Of a stretch of DNA of 64,000 bases, positions 8,051-17,099 are shown one piece after another. The notes under the pieces are model-generated. The model was given only the letters and a program-made list of their open reading frames with translations. It did not search any database and had not been told where the DNA came from. The translations under genes were made by a program, and so were the position numbers. Position 1 is the first letter of the stretch. Each line of letters opens with the position of its first letter. This DNA is from Mesorhizobium muleiense (GTDB taxonomy: Bacteria > Pseudomonadota > Alphaproteobacteria > Rhizobiales > Rhizobiaceae), in NCBI RefSeq assembly GCF_900099905.1, contig NZ_FNEE01000012.1, forward strand, positions 1 through 64,000. Reading direction: 5' to 3'.

Positions 8051-9040
8051 TCACCTTGTCGTTGATCCTGCAGCCCATTCAGACCGGTACCAGTCGACGA
8101 ATTTCTTCAGCCCGTCTTCGATTGAAACGCTCGGCTTGAAGCCGAAATCGCGCTCCAGCGCAGTCATGTCGGCATAGGTCCGCTCGACATCGCTGCTTTG
8201 CATCGGCTCGCTGTGGCGGATCGCTTTTACGCCGAGCAGTTTTTCCAGAGTGTCGATGAAATCGCCGAGCCGCACCGGCCGGTTGTTGCCGACATTGTAG
8301 AGCCTGCTCGGCGGAACTTCAGCCGATGGCGGCTTGTCGAGCACGGCAACGACAGCTCTCACCACATCTTCGACATAAGTGAAATCGCGCCACATCTCGC
8401 CATTGTTGAACACCCGGATCGGCTTGCCTTCGAGCATCGCCTTGGTGAATATCCAATAGGCCATGTCGGGCCGGCCCCAGGGACCGTAGACGGTGAAAAA
8501 TCGCAAACCGGTCTGCGGCACCCCGAAGAGATGGGCATAGGTGTGGCTCATCAATTCATCGGACTTCTTGGTGGCGGCGTAAAGCGAGACGGGCTTGTCG
8601 ACCTGATCGGTCTCGCTGAACGGCACTTTGCGGTTGCCGCCATAGACCGAGCTCGACGAGGCATAGACCAGATGCTCGAATGCGGGCTGCGCGCGACAGA
8701 ATTCGAGCACTTCGAGATGGCCGACAACATTGGAACGGACATAGAGCCTCGGATTGTCGAGTGAATAGCGCACACCCGCCTGAGCGGCGAGATGGACGAT
8801 CCTGACTATGCCTTGCCCGGCCAAAGCGTCGGCAAGAGCGCCCTGTTCGGCGATGTCGATCTGGTGAAATGAAAAATCCTTGTGAGGCTGCAAGCGGGCG
8901 AGGCGCCCCTTTTTGAGCGCCAGGTCGTAATAGTCGTTCATATTGTCGACGCCGACGACCGCTTCCCCCCTGCTCAGGAGATGATGGCAAACATGGCTGC
9001 CGATGAATCCTGCGGCTCCCGTGACAAGTACAGGCAACAA
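8051..9040 (-). CDS. NAD-dependent epimerase, UDP-glucuronate 4-epimerase-like
   Basis: An extended short-chain dehydrogenase of about 330 residues. It begins with the nucleotide-binding loop VLVTGAAGFIGSHV and has the catalytic YxxxK in SLYAATKKSDEL plus the TGLRFFTVYGPWGRPDM substrate region typical of UDP-glucuronate 4-epimerases (LpsL-like), which supply galacturonate for surface polysaccharides. There is no ATG near the start of the domain. On the minus strand GGAGA (9048-9044) precedes tandem TTG codons at 9040 and 9037, so a TTG start is favoured; an upstream open extension lacks family similarity. The exact epimer substrate is inferred. Confidence 0.85.
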   Translation of the reverse strand: MLPVLVTGAAGFIGSHVCHHLLSRGEAVVGVDNMNDYYDLALKKGRLARLQPHKDFSFHQIDIAEQGALADALAGQGIVRIVHLAAQAGVRYSLDNPRLYVRSNVVGHLEVLEFCRAQPAFEHLVYASSSSVYGGNRKVPFSETDQVDKPVSLYAATKKSDELMSHTYAHLFGVPQTGLRFFTVYGPWGRPDMAYWIFTKAMLEGKPIRVFNNGEMWRDFTYVEDVVRAVVAVLDKPPSAEVPPSRLYNVGNNRPVRLGDFIDTLEKLLGVKAIRHSEPMQSSDVERTYADMTALERDFGFKPSVSIEDGLKKFVDWYRSEWAAGSTTR

Positions 9041-9209
9041 AGTTCTCCACGCATATGCTGGCACATGATCGCGAAATCGAGATCGATTTCGGAGAGGATC
9101 ATGCGCAACATCAAAACGCTCATCAGAATGAACGGAACCGACCCAGTCCAATTCGTGTTTTAGCCGAAAGCCCCAATAGGCGCTACCGACAAGCTGCGCG
9201 GTCGACGCA

Positions 9210-12200
9210 TCAGCTCGCCTCGCGCAGGGCCTCGGCCGCCTGAAGGTCGACCGACACGAGTTGGCTGACGCCCTGCTCGGCCATGGTCACCCCGAACAGC
9301 CGGTTCATGCGGGCCATGGTGATCGGGTTGTGCGTGATGATGACGAAGCGCGTCTCGGTGGTGGCCGCCATTTCGTCCATCAGATTGCAGAAACGCTCGA
9401 CATTGTGATCGTCGAGCGGTGCGTCGACCTCATCGAGCACGCAGATCGGCGCGGGATTGGTCAGGAACACGGCAAAAATCAGCGACATCGCCGTCAACGC
9501 CTGCTCGCCGCCGGAAAGCAGCGTCATCGTCTGCGGCTTCTTGCCGGGTGGCCGCGCAAGGATTTCGAGACCGGCCTCGAGCGGATCATCGGACTCGATC
9601 AGTTGCAGTTCCGCCGTGCCGCCGCCGAACAGATGCGAAAACAGCCGCTGGAAATGGCCGTTGACCACGTCGAAGGCAGCCAGAAGCCGTTCGCGGCCTT
9701 CGCGGTTCAGGCTCTGGATCGCCTGCCGCAGCTTGCGGATGGCCTCGATGATGTCCTCACGTTCGGAAACGATGGTCTCCAGCCGGTCGGACAGTTCCTT
9801 CTGCTCTTCCTCGGCGCGCAGATTGACGGCGCCGAGCCGCTCGCGCTCGATCTTCAGCCGGTCGAGCTGACGCTCGATCTCAGTCATCTCCGGCATCGGG
9901 CTGTCGGCCTCCAGGCCGGTGTGGCGGATGACCAGATGCGGCGGCGTGTTCAGCGTTTCCTGGATGCGCGCCTCGACCTCGAGCCGTCTTTCATCGGCAG
10001 CGGTCAGCCGCTCTTCGGCGCGGACGCGGGTTTCGCGCGCCTCGGCCAGCGACTGGATCGCTGACGTCGCGGCCTTGTCCAGTTCGGACTGCTTGTTTTC
10101 CGCCTCCTGCAACCGGTCACCGGCGGCCTGGCGCAGGCTTTCGGCTTCGGCAAGCTGCGACAGCAAGGCGCGCCGCTTGGCGTCGATCTCGTCGGGGGCG
10201 TCGGCCAGCCTTTCGCGTTCGGTCTCGGCCTCGGCCTTGCGTTCGCCGAGTGCGGCGATCTGCGTCGAGGCGTTTTCGGCGCGCTCCAGCCAGTTGCGGC
10301 GCTCCGCGCCGATGGCGTCGAGTCGGCGCGCGCGCGCTTCCGCCTCCCGCCTCAAGCCTTCATGGACGGCGCGGGCATCGGCAAGGGTGGCGCGGTCGCG
10401 AGCGACGTTGGCGGCCGACTGATCGAGCTGCAACTGCAGATCACCGAGATCGGGAGCGCTTTGCAGCAGCATCTCGGCCTCGACGAAAGCCGCGGCCGTC
10501 TCTTCATGGCTGTCGACGACGCGCGCGCGCGCCTCGTCAAGTGCGGCGCGCCGGCTCGACAGCTCGCCGCCGGCCTTCTCGGCCTCGGCCAGCGCGTTGC
10601 GGGCGGCGTCCAGCCCATGCTGGGCATCACGCCCGGCCTGACGGGCGTTGCGCTCGGCCTCGCTCGCCTGGGCAAGCGCCTGCTCGGCATCGGCAAGGGC
10701 CTGTTCGGCCTGGCGCAGGATGCGGTTCGCATGAACCGCTTCGGCGTCGAGTTCGGCCAGCCGGTTTTTCTGCGCCAGCCGCTGCGCGGCGGCGGTCGGC
10801 GCGTCGGCGCTGGCGGTGAATCCGTCCCAACGCCAGAGCGCCCCTTCGCGGCTGACCAGCCGCTGCCCGGGAGTAAGTTGCGCCTGCAACCGTCTTCCCT
10901 CAGCAGCGTCGACGATGCCGATCTGCGCCAATCGGCGGGCGAGTTGCGCCGGCGCGCGGACGACGCTGGCAAGGCTCTTGATGCCTTCGGGCAGAGCGGC
11001 GTCGCCGGGCTGGGCCTCGCTTTGGCCCCAATGCACCGGCGCGCTGCGGTCGAGCGGCACGTCGAGATCTTCGCCAAGGGCCGCGCCCAGCGCCGTCTCG
11101 TAGCCGCGCTCGACGCTGATCTGCTCCAGCACGGACGGGAAGAGGTCGCCGCTCGCGGCATTCAGGATCTTGGCCAGCGTGCGGGCCTCGGTTTCGATTC
11201 GCGCCAGCTCGGCCTTTGCATCCTGAACCGGCGGGCGGGCGGCGCTCTCCGCCGCGCGCGCCTCGGCGACAGCCTGTTCGGCGGCAATCGCCGCGGCTTC
11301 GGTTTCCTCGAGCAGCGCCAGCGCCTGTTCAACCAGAAGTTGCTTCTCGGCGGGATCGGCCAGGCCGGCGACCCTGGAGGCGATATCGGACAATTCCCGG
11401 TCGACATCGGCGAGCTGGCGGGCGAAACGGTCGCGGCGCTCCGCGGTGTCGCGCAGCGTTCGTTCGATCTGGTTGCGGGAGGCGGCGGCCTCCGCCCGTT
11501 CGGCGGTCAACTCGGCGAGTTTGGCTTCACTGGCGGCAAGCGTCGAAGCCGCCTGTTCGACCGCCGCGCGGGTGCTGGCATCGCGGTCGGCGGCGCCGGC
11601 GTTCTCGGTGTTGAGCGCGGCTTCTTCGGCGGCGAGGCGATCAAGAATATCCGCATTGTCGCGGACCATCCGCTCCTCGCGGACGATGTCGCCGTCGAGC
11701 TGCTGGAGCCGGCGGTCGAGCTCCAGTTGGCGGGCACGGATACGGCCCGCTTCTTCCTCGATCTGCGTCTTGGCGATCGACAGGCGCTGGAAGGCGGCGG
11801 CGGCGGCGGCTTCAGCATCGCGCAGCTCCGGCAACCGATGGGCGCCGATCCCTTGCTCCCTGGCGGCAGCCATCTGGGCAGCGGCGCGGTCGCCCACCAG
11901 TGCCGTGGCGATCGCCAGCGCCGAGCGCGCCTCGCCTTCCTGCGTCTTGGCCAGCGTCCAGCGCAGATGCAGCAGCGTCGCTTCAGCCTTGCGGATGTCG
12001 GCCGACAGGTTCTTGAAGCGCGAGGCCTGGCGGGCCTGGCGCTTCAGGCTTTCGATCTGGCTTTCCAGCTCGCCGACGACGTCGTCCAGCCGTTCCAGAT
12101 TCTGTTCGGCCGCTTTCAGACGCAGTTCGGCCTCGTGGCGACGTGTGTGCAGGCCCGAAATGCCGGCCGCCTCTTCCAGCAGCGCGCGGCGCGCCTGCGG

Positions 12201-12668
12201 CTTTGCCTGGATCAGCTCGCCGATGCGGCCTTGTCCGACCATCGAGGGCGAGCGAGCGCCGGTCGACTGGTCGGCGAAAAGCAGCTGCACGTCCTTGGCG
12301 CGGGCTTCCTTGCCGTTGATGCGGTAGAGCGAACCCGCCTCGCGCTCGATGCGGCGCGAAACCTGCAACTCGTCCGCGTCGTTGAAGGCCGAGGGCGCGC
12401 TACGGTCGCTGTTGTCGAGGAAAAGCGTGACTTCGGCGGTGTTGCGGGCCGGACGCGTTCCGGAACCGGAAAAGATGACGTCGTCCATGCCGGACGCGCG
12501 CATGTTCTTGTACGAGCTTTCGCCCATCACCCAGCGCAGCGCCTCGACAAGGTTCGACTTGCCGCAGCCGTTGGGGCCGACGATGCCGGTCAGGCCGCGT
12601 TCGATGACGAACTCACCGGGTTCGACGAACGACTTGAAACCGAGCAGGCGAAGGCGCGAGAATTTCAT
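9210..12668 (-). CDS. smc: chromosome segregation protein SMC
   Basis: A full-length 1152-residue SMC ATPase. The N-terminal head carries Walker A GPNGCGKSNLVEA (about 32-44). Long alanine/glutamate/arginine-rich coiled coils flank a hinge at about 500-640 (DLFPSVLEQISVERGYETAL marks its beginning). The C-terminal head has the signature LLSGGEQALTAMSL and Walker B ICVLDEVDAPLDDHN. SMC, with ScpA and ScpB, compacts and aligns replicated chromosomes at the origin region. The start ATGAAATTCTCG matches the family N-terminus MKFSRLRLLGFKSF. It is downstream of the DsbA-like lipoprotein gene on the same strand. Very long open frames on the other strand are codon-bias shadows. Confidence 0.97.
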   Translation of the reverse strand: MKFSRLRLLGFKSFVEPGEFVIERGLTGIVGPNGCGKSNLVEALRWVMGESSYKNMRASGMDDVIFSGSGTRPARNTAEVTLFLDNSDRSAPSAFNDADELQVSRRIEREAGSLYRINGKEARAKDVQLLFADQSTGARSPSMVGQGRIGELIQAKPQARRALLEEAAGISGLHTRRHEAELRLKAAEQNLERLDDVVGELESQIESLKRQARQASRFKNLSADIRKAEATLLHLRWTLAKTQEGEARSALAIATALVGDRAAAQMAAAREQGIGAHRLPELRDAEAAAAAAFQRLSIAKTQIEEEAGRIRARQLELDRRLQQLDGDIVREERMVRDNADILDRLAAEEAALNTENAGAADRDASTRAAVEQAASTLAASEAKLAELTAERAEAAASRNQIERTLRDTAERRDRFARQLADVDRELSDIASRVAGLADPAEKQLLVEQALALLEETEAAAIAAEQAVAEARAAESAARPPVQDAKAELARIETEARTLAKILNAASGDLFPSVLEQISVERGYETALGAALGEDLDVPLDRSAPVHWGQSEAQPGDAALPEGIKSLASVVRAPAQLARRLAQIGIVDAAEGRRLQAQLTPGQRLVSREGALWRWDGFTASADAPTAAAQRLAQKNRLAELDAEAVHANRILRQAEQALADAEQALAQASEAERNARQAGRDAQHGLDAARNALAEAEKAGGELSSRRAALDEARARVVDSHEETAAAFVEAEMLLQSAPDLGDLQLQLDQSAANVARDRATLADARAVHEGLRREAEARARRLDAIGAERRNWLERAENASTQIAALGERKAEAETERERLADAPDEIDAKRRALLSQLAEAESLRQAAGDRLQEAENKQSELDKAATSAIQSLAEARETRVRAEERLTAADERRLEVEARIQETLNTPPHLVIRHTGLEADSPMPEMTEIERQLDRLKIERERLGAVNLRAEEEQKELSDRLETIVSEREDIIEAIRKLRQAIQSLNREGRERLLAAFDVVNGHFQRLFSHLFGGGTAELQLIESDDPLEAGLEILARPPGKKPQTMTLLSGGEQALTAMSLIFAVFLTNPAPICVLDEVDAPLDDHNVERFCNLMDEMAATTETRFVIITHNPITMARMNRLFGVTMAEQGVSQLVSVDLQAAEALREAS

Positions 12669-12676
12669 TCGCGCCG

Positions 12677-12740
12677 CCCCAAAAGCGGGTTCTGCAAAAG
12701 TGTTCCGCGGTTTGGCGACAAGAACTCGCGGCGCAACAAA
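12677..12740. repeat. possible diverged RIME-like repeat half
   Basis: On the minus strand, the bases between smc and the lipoprotein gene resemble the second half of the intergenic elements at 34586 and 49607: a GTTCTTGTCGCCAAACCGC block followed by ACACTTTTGCAGA-type sequence. Similarity is partial and was judged by eye. Confidence 0.3.
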
Positions 12741-12785
12741 AAGTTGCGCACGCCGAAGCGCAGCCGCTTCGGCGCTGCCGAGACG

Positions 12786-13541
12786 TCAGAGCAGAGGGTC
12801 GATAATGGCCGAGATTTCCTCAATCGACAGCGCCCCCTTGTAGGTCTTCCCGTTGATAAAGAAGGTCGGCGTCGAGTCGACCTTGAATTCATCGGCGCCG
12901 CGCTTCTGGACCGACCTCACATCGTCCAGAAGTTTCTGGTCCGTCAAGCAGGCCTCGAACGACTCCTGTGTAAAACCGGCCATCTTGGAGATTTGCAGCA
13001 GGGCGTCCTTGGTATTGGCGACACCTGCCCAGTTCGCCTGCTGCTTGAACAGAACGTCCACCATTGGGAAATAATTGTCCTTGGAGCAGCGCGCCAGCAT
13101 GAAACCGGCCTCGGCGCTGGGGTCGAAGGGGAATTCGCGCAGGATTAGGCGGGCCTTGCCGGTATCGATGTATTTCGTCTTCAGCGCCGGGAGGGTGGTT
13201 TCATGGAAATGCGCGCAGTGCGGGCAGGTCATCGAGGCATATTCGACGATGGCGACCTTCGCGTCGTCCTTGCCGAGCTGCATGTCGGGCAGTGCGCCGG
13301 GCTTCAGCAAGGCAGCCATGTCCACCGTGCCCTGGGCCTCAGGCGCCTTGGCCGCGGCCGGAGCGGCCGGCTTTGCCGGATCGGCCGGCTTCATCGCATC
13401 GGCGGGGGCCGCAGGCTTCACATCCTCCGCCACGGCTTTCTCGCCCGAGTCGCTGCAGGCGGCGAGCAGAGCCACCGCCGGAATGGCGGCCAGTGACGAC
13501 AGGAGGTTTCTGCGGGACAAAAGACGGGGCATACGAATCAC
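12786..13541 (-). CDS. DsbA-family thiol oxidoreductase, lipoprotein
   Basis: A 251-residue periplasmic thioredoxin-fold protein. The N-terminus MIRMPRLLSRRNLLSSLAAI leads to a lipobox-like VALLAAC, so it is probably lipid-anchored. A proline/alanine/lysine-rich linker (about 40-70) is followed by the DsbA domain with active site MTCPHCAHFH and the cis-proline loop VDSTPTFFING. It would form or reshuffle disulfides in exported proteins. MPRLLS, three residues on, is an alternative start. The gene precedes smc on the same strand with about 117 bases between, and follows the DUF721 gene. Confidence 0.9.
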   Translation of the reverse strand: MIRMPRLLSRRNLLSSLAAIPAVALLAACSDSGEKAVAEDVKPAAPADAMKPADPAKPAAPAAAKAPEAQGTVDMAALLKPGALPDMQLGKDDAKVAIVEYASMTCPHCAHFHETTLPALKTKYIDTGKARLILREFPFDPSAEAGFMLARCSKDNYFPMVDVLFKQQANWAGVANTKDALLQISKMAGFTQESFEACLTDQKLLDDVRSVQKRGADEFKVDSTPTFFINGKTYKGALSIEEISAIIDPLL

Positions 13542-13662
13542 CTGACAATGGTTGGATTTTGCAATGCAAAGGCTAGAAAAGGCGAGAGTTGGCGCGAATT
13601 AAGGCATCGCCGTCCCCATTCCAATCGCCAAATCCTAGGCACGCGATCACGAAAGCGCGAGA

Positions 13663-14163
13663 TTATATTTTCTTTTGACCGAGAATGGTGGCGCCGAGCC
13701 GCTCCAGCGAGGCGCGCAGCCCATCATCCTCGATCATTCCGACAGTGCCCGACAGCTTCACCTTCTCGGCCGCGGTCAGCGGCCGGATGCTTGGTTTAAG
13801 CCGGCCTTTGTCAACCGTGACTGGCTTTTGCACGATTCTGATCCGGCCGATAGCGTTGAAGCCGAGGAAGGCGTTGACCCGGTTGATGATCTCGCCGGTC
13901 TCGTGCTGCAGATGGAGCGCCGCCATGCCTTCGCAGGCGATGACCAGCACCGCCGGCTCGAACGGATCATCTTCATGCATGCGGCGCGGCCACTGGATCT
14001 TTTCAGGGCGCGAACGGCTGGCAAGCCGCGGCCCGGCAATCTCCTCCCATGACTGGACGAGCCCGATCGACATGCCGGCTCGCTTGCGCAGCACCGGATC
14101 GAGGATCTGGGTTGCGAGATCACTCACCGGAACGGGATTGCCGAAGGGCCTTTTCCCTGCCAT
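13663..14163 (-). CDS. DUF721 (DciA-like) protein
   Basis: A 166-residue protein of the DUF721 family, whose actinobacterial and gammaproteobacterial relatives (DciA) load the replicative helicase. Visible family features are DLATQILDPVLRKRAGMSIG (about 15-34), WEEIAGPRLASRSRPEKIQW, and VLVIACEGMAALHLQHETGE. The start at 14163 (MAGKRPFGNP) is chosen because GGAG lies eight bases upstream; a longer frame to 14196 is possible. It is divergent from mutY, with 55 bases between. A DciA-like helicase-loading role is inference from the family. Confidence 0.83.
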   Translation of the reverse strand: MAGKRPFGNPVPVSDLATQILDPVLRKRAGMSIGLVQSWEEIAGPRLASRSRPEKIQWPRRMHEDDPFEPAVLVIACEGMAALHLQHETGEIINRVNAFLGFNAIGRIRIVQKPVTVDKGRLKPSIRPLTAAEKVKLSGTVGMIEDDGLRASLERLGATILGQKKI

Positions 14164-14218
14164 GTGCGTTCTCCAGTCACGACCTTCACCATACATCGGT
14201 TAGGCCAGTCCTCGATCA

Positions 14219-15355
14219 ATGGCACTGCACGACCAGACCCGCAAGACCGCATCCGGAGACAGCGGCAAAGCCGCATCCGGAGACAGCGGCGAGATCGCGT
14301 CCCGCCTGCTCGCCTGGTACGACGGGCATCACCGCGACTTGCCGTGGCGCATTGCGCCGCGCGAGTTGGCACGCGGCATACGACCCGATCCCTACCGGGT
14401 CTGGCTTTCCGAAGTCATGCTGCAGCAGACCACGGTCGAAGCGGTAAAATCCTATTTCCGGGCCTTTGTCGAGAAATGGCCTGATATCGAGGCGTTGGCC
14501 GCTTCAGCGACCGAAGATGTCATGAAGGCCTGGGCCGGACTCGGCTATTATTCCCGCGCGCGCAATCTCAAGGCCTGCGCCGACCTCGTCGCGCGGCAAG
14601 GCGGCAGGTTTCCGGATACGCAAGCTGGCTTGAGAGAGCTGCCCGGCATCGGCGCCTACACAGCGGCGGCGATCGCCGCGATCGCCTTCGACCAGCCCGC
14701 CGCGGTCGTCGACGGCAATGTCGAGCGGGTGGTTTCCCGGCTGTTTTCGATCGTCACGCCGCTGAGCGAGGCCAAGGGCGACATACGCACCTATGTCGAG
14801 CGCATGGTTCCAGCGACCAGGCCGGGCGACTTCGCCCAGGCGATGATGGATCTCGGCGCGACGATCTGCACGCCGCGGCGGCCGCGCTGCGGGCTCTGCC
14901 CGCTGCGTGAGGATTGCAGCGCCATTATTTCCGGCGATGCCGAACGCTTCCCTGTCCGCCTGCCGAAGGGCGAGAAACCATTGCGGCGCGGGGCTGCTTT
15001 CGTTGCCGTACGCGGCGATGGCGCCATCCTTTTGCGCAAACGTGGGGATAAGGGCCTGCTCGGCGGCATGACCGAAGTGCCGACGACCGGCTGGACCGCG
15101 CGGATCGACGGCGGCACCACAGCGGCGGCGGCGCCCTTCCCCGGCAACTGGCGGCCAGCCGGGAAGATTGGCCATGTCTTCACCCATTTCGCGCTCGAAC
15201 TCGAAATCTTCAAAGCGATGGCCGATGTCGCCGCCCCAGCGGGTCATTTCTGGTCGCTGGCCGACGAAATTTCCGGCGAAGCACTGCCCACCGTCATGAA
15301 AAAGGTAATCGAAGCAGCGATACCGGGCGCGACGAAGAAGCAGCGCGCACATTGA
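14219..15355 (+). CDS. mutY: A/G-specific adenine glycosylase MutY
   Basis: A 378-residue base-excision glycosylase that removes adenine mispaired with 8-oxoguanine. Visible are the family core SEVMLQQTTVEAVKSYF, the helix-hairpin-helix LRELPGIGAYTAAAIAAIAF with the catalytic aspartate in AAVVDGNVERV, and the [4Fe-4S] ligands in CTPRRPRCGLCPLREDC (C-x6-C-x2-C-x5-C). A C-terminal NUDIX-like domain that recognises 8-oxoG follows (about 260-370). The N-terminus has an unusual duplicated ASGDSG segment from a short DNA repeat (about 14249-14290). Confidence 0.96.
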   Translation: MALHDQTRKTASGDSGKAASGDSGEIASRLLAWYDGHHRDLPWRIAPRELARGIRPDPYRVWLSEVMLQQTTVEAVKSYFRAFVEKWPDIEALAASATEDVMKAWAGLGYYSRARNLKACADLVARQGGRFPDTQAGLRELPGIGAYTAAAIAAIAFDQPAAVVDGNVERVVSRLFSIVTPLSEAKGDIRTYVERMVPATRPGDFAQAMMDLGATICTPRRPRCGLCPLREDCSAIISGDAERFPVRLPKGEKPLRRGAAFVAVRGDGAILLRKRGDKGLLGGMTEVPTTGWTARIDGGTTAAAAPFPGNWRPAGKIGHVFTHFALELEIFKAMADVAAPAGHFWSLADEISGEALPTVMKKVIEAAIPGATKKQRAH

Positions 15356-15401
15356 ATCGCCCACGTCGCCCCCATTTGAACTGCGTTGAACGAGGACAAG
15401 A

Positions 15402-16013
15402 ATGACCGAAATCCGCCACATCGTTTTCGACATCGGCAGAGTGCTGATCCATTACGATCCGAACCTGCCGTTCAGCCGTATCATTCCGGATGCCGACGAG
15501 AGAAAGTGGTTTTTCGACAATGTCTGCACGCATGACTGGAACATCGAGCAGGACCGCGGCCGCACCTGGGAAGAGGCCGAGGCGTTGCTGATCGCCGAAT
15601 ACCCGGACCACGCCGAAAACATCCGCAACTTCCGCCGCCTCTGGCACGAGATGGTTCCGCACGCTTACGATGACAGCGTCCAACTCATGGACAAGCTGAT
15701 CGAGAGCGGCCACGACGTCACCATGCTGACCAATTTTGCGTCCGACACGCTTGCCGAAGCCCGGCAGCGTTTCGACTTCCTCAACCGCCCGCGCGGTGTG
15801 ACCATTTCGGGCGAGATCGGCATGATCAAGCCGGATCGCGGCATTTACGACCATCACGTCGCCGCGTTCGGCCTCGAGCCCGCGGCCACGCTGTTTATCG
15901 ACGACAGCCAAAAGAATGTCGACGGCGCCAAGGCAGCCGGCTGGCAGTCGGTGCTGTTCACCGACGCAAAGACGCTCGAGGCGGACCTCGATCGCCTGGG
16001 GGTCAGAGTGTGA
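15402..16013 (+). CDS. HAD-family phosphatase (YihX-like)
   Basis: A 203-residue haloacid-dehalogenase-superfamily hydrolase. Motif I is HIVFDIGRVLIHYD, where the second aspartate of the usual DxD is replaced by glycine, as in YihX-like sugar-phosphate phosphatases. Motif II is VTMLTNFAS, motif III the lysine in MIKPDRGIYDHH, and motif IV LFIDDSQKNVDGA. It begins 46 bases after mutY on the same strand and may be cotranscribed. Substrate unknown; small phosphorylated metabolites such as glucose 1-phosphate are typical. Confidence 0.87.
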   Translation: MTEIRHIVFDIGRVLIHYDPNLPFSRIIPDADERKWFFDNVCTHDWNIEQDRGRTWEEAEALLIAEYPDHAENIRNFRRLWHEMVPHAYDDSVQLMDKLIESGHDVTMLTNFASDTLAEARQRFDFLNRPRGVTISGEIGMIKPDRGIYDHHVAAFGLEPAATLFIDDSQKNVDGAKAAGWQSVLFTDAKTLEADLDRLGVRV

Positions 16014-16086
16014 TCACTGTGACGGGCCTGACCGCAGTCGCTGAGACGCGCGGTCCACGGCGCTGCCATTGGATCCGTCTCGGGCG

Positions 16087-16878
16087 CTACTTGACGTGAG
16101 AAGCGTAGATGCGATCGAACTCACCCGTCGCCTTGGCAAGATGCAACCATTGGTCGACATAGGCCTTGAAGACAACGGCACCCTCAGGAAGCATATAACC
16201 CATTTCGCCATATTGGAGCGGCTTCTCGGGGTTGATCGCGCAAAGGCCGGGGTGAAGTTTCTCCTGCAACTCGGTTTCGACCGATTCGGCGATCATGATA
16301 TCGGCTTTGCCGTCAAGGATTTGGCGGAAGATCGTGACGTTGTCCGGGTAGATCTCAATTTTAGCGTCACTGAGTTTTTCACGCACGAATTTCTCATTGG
16401 TCCCGCCGGGATTAACAATCACAGTCACATCCGGCTTGTTGATGTCGGCAATCGATTGGAATTTCGCCTCGTCCTCGCAGCGCGCAATCGGTGCCTTGCC
16501 GTTGACGAGATAGGGCTCGCTGAAGAACACCTGCTTCTGGCGTTCCAGGGTCACCGAAATACCGCCCATCGCGATGTCACACTTGCCGGTCGTAAAATCG
16601 GCAAGCAATGTTTTCCAGGTAGTCGCAACGAAATCCGCCTCGACCCCTAGTGAGCTTGCCAGAGATTTTGCGAGATCGATATCGATGCCCTGGTAGTTGT
16701 TCGCGGGCTTGTCATGAAAGGTGAAGGGCTTGTAGTCGCCGGTCGTACAGACGCGCAGCTTGCCGTTCTTGATAACCGCATCAAGCTGGTTTTCTGCGCC
16801 GGTGTTCTGCGCAATCGCCGGAGAGGCCAACAAACCCATGACGAGGGCGGCGACAAGCGGCGAGGCAAGAGCTTTCAT
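16087..16878 (-). CDS. pheC: periplasmic cyclohexadienyl dehydratase-like protein (PheC)
   Basis: A 263-residue exported protein with the type II periplasmic-binding fold. Signal peptide residues 1-23 end in SPAIAQ. The sequence follows Pseudomonas PheC closely in memory: LRVCTTGDYKPFTFHD, DIAMGGISVTLERQKQVFFS, VTVIVNPGGTNEKFVRE, IYPDNVTIFRQILDGKADIM and YVDQWLHLAK. PheC converts prephenate or arogenate to phenylpyruvate or phenylalanine outside the cytoplasm. An amino-acid-binding protein is the alternative, but no transporter genes adjoin it. The start at 16878 has GGAG nine bases upstream; a longer frame to 16938 is rejected. Confidence 0.78.
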   Translation of the reverse strand: MKALASPLVAALVMGLLASPAIAQNTGAENQLDAVIKNGKLRVCTTGDYKPFTFHDKPANNYQGIDIDLAKSLASSLGVEADFVATTWKTLLADFTTGKCDIAMGGISVTLERQKQVFFSEPYLVNGKAPIARCEDEAKFQSIADINKPDVTVIVNPGGTNEKFVREKLSDAKIEIYPDNVTIFRQILDGKADIMIAESVETELQEKLHPGLCAINPEKPLQYGEMGYMLPEGAVVFKAYVDQWLHLAKATGEFDRIYASHVK

Positions 16879-17099
16879 GGATCTGGTCTCCGTTGCATAA
16901 GAGAATCGAGCATTCGAGAAACGGTGGGCAAAGGTCAATAACTCTTCCTGGGGAATCGCTCACCGTGATCCTCCGGCGGCGCCGAAAACCCGAACCGGCT
17001 ACCCGCGCTAGTGGTACCCACCTGACATAAGAGTCCGGTTCGGGATTCCTCTTGGCTGCACGCGAAGGAGCGGCATTTAGTTTGGGCCAACTCAGTCAG

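Noticed and set aside
9041..9209. Possible small gene between smc and the epimerase
   Set aside because: A 62-codon plus-strand frame is open but has no ribosome site or similarity.
10362..13148. Plus-strand open frame of 928 codons
   Set aside because: It lies antisense to smc and the DsbA-like gene; its translation is rich in Arg, Gly and Gln with no family match, as expected from GC-rich codon shadowing.
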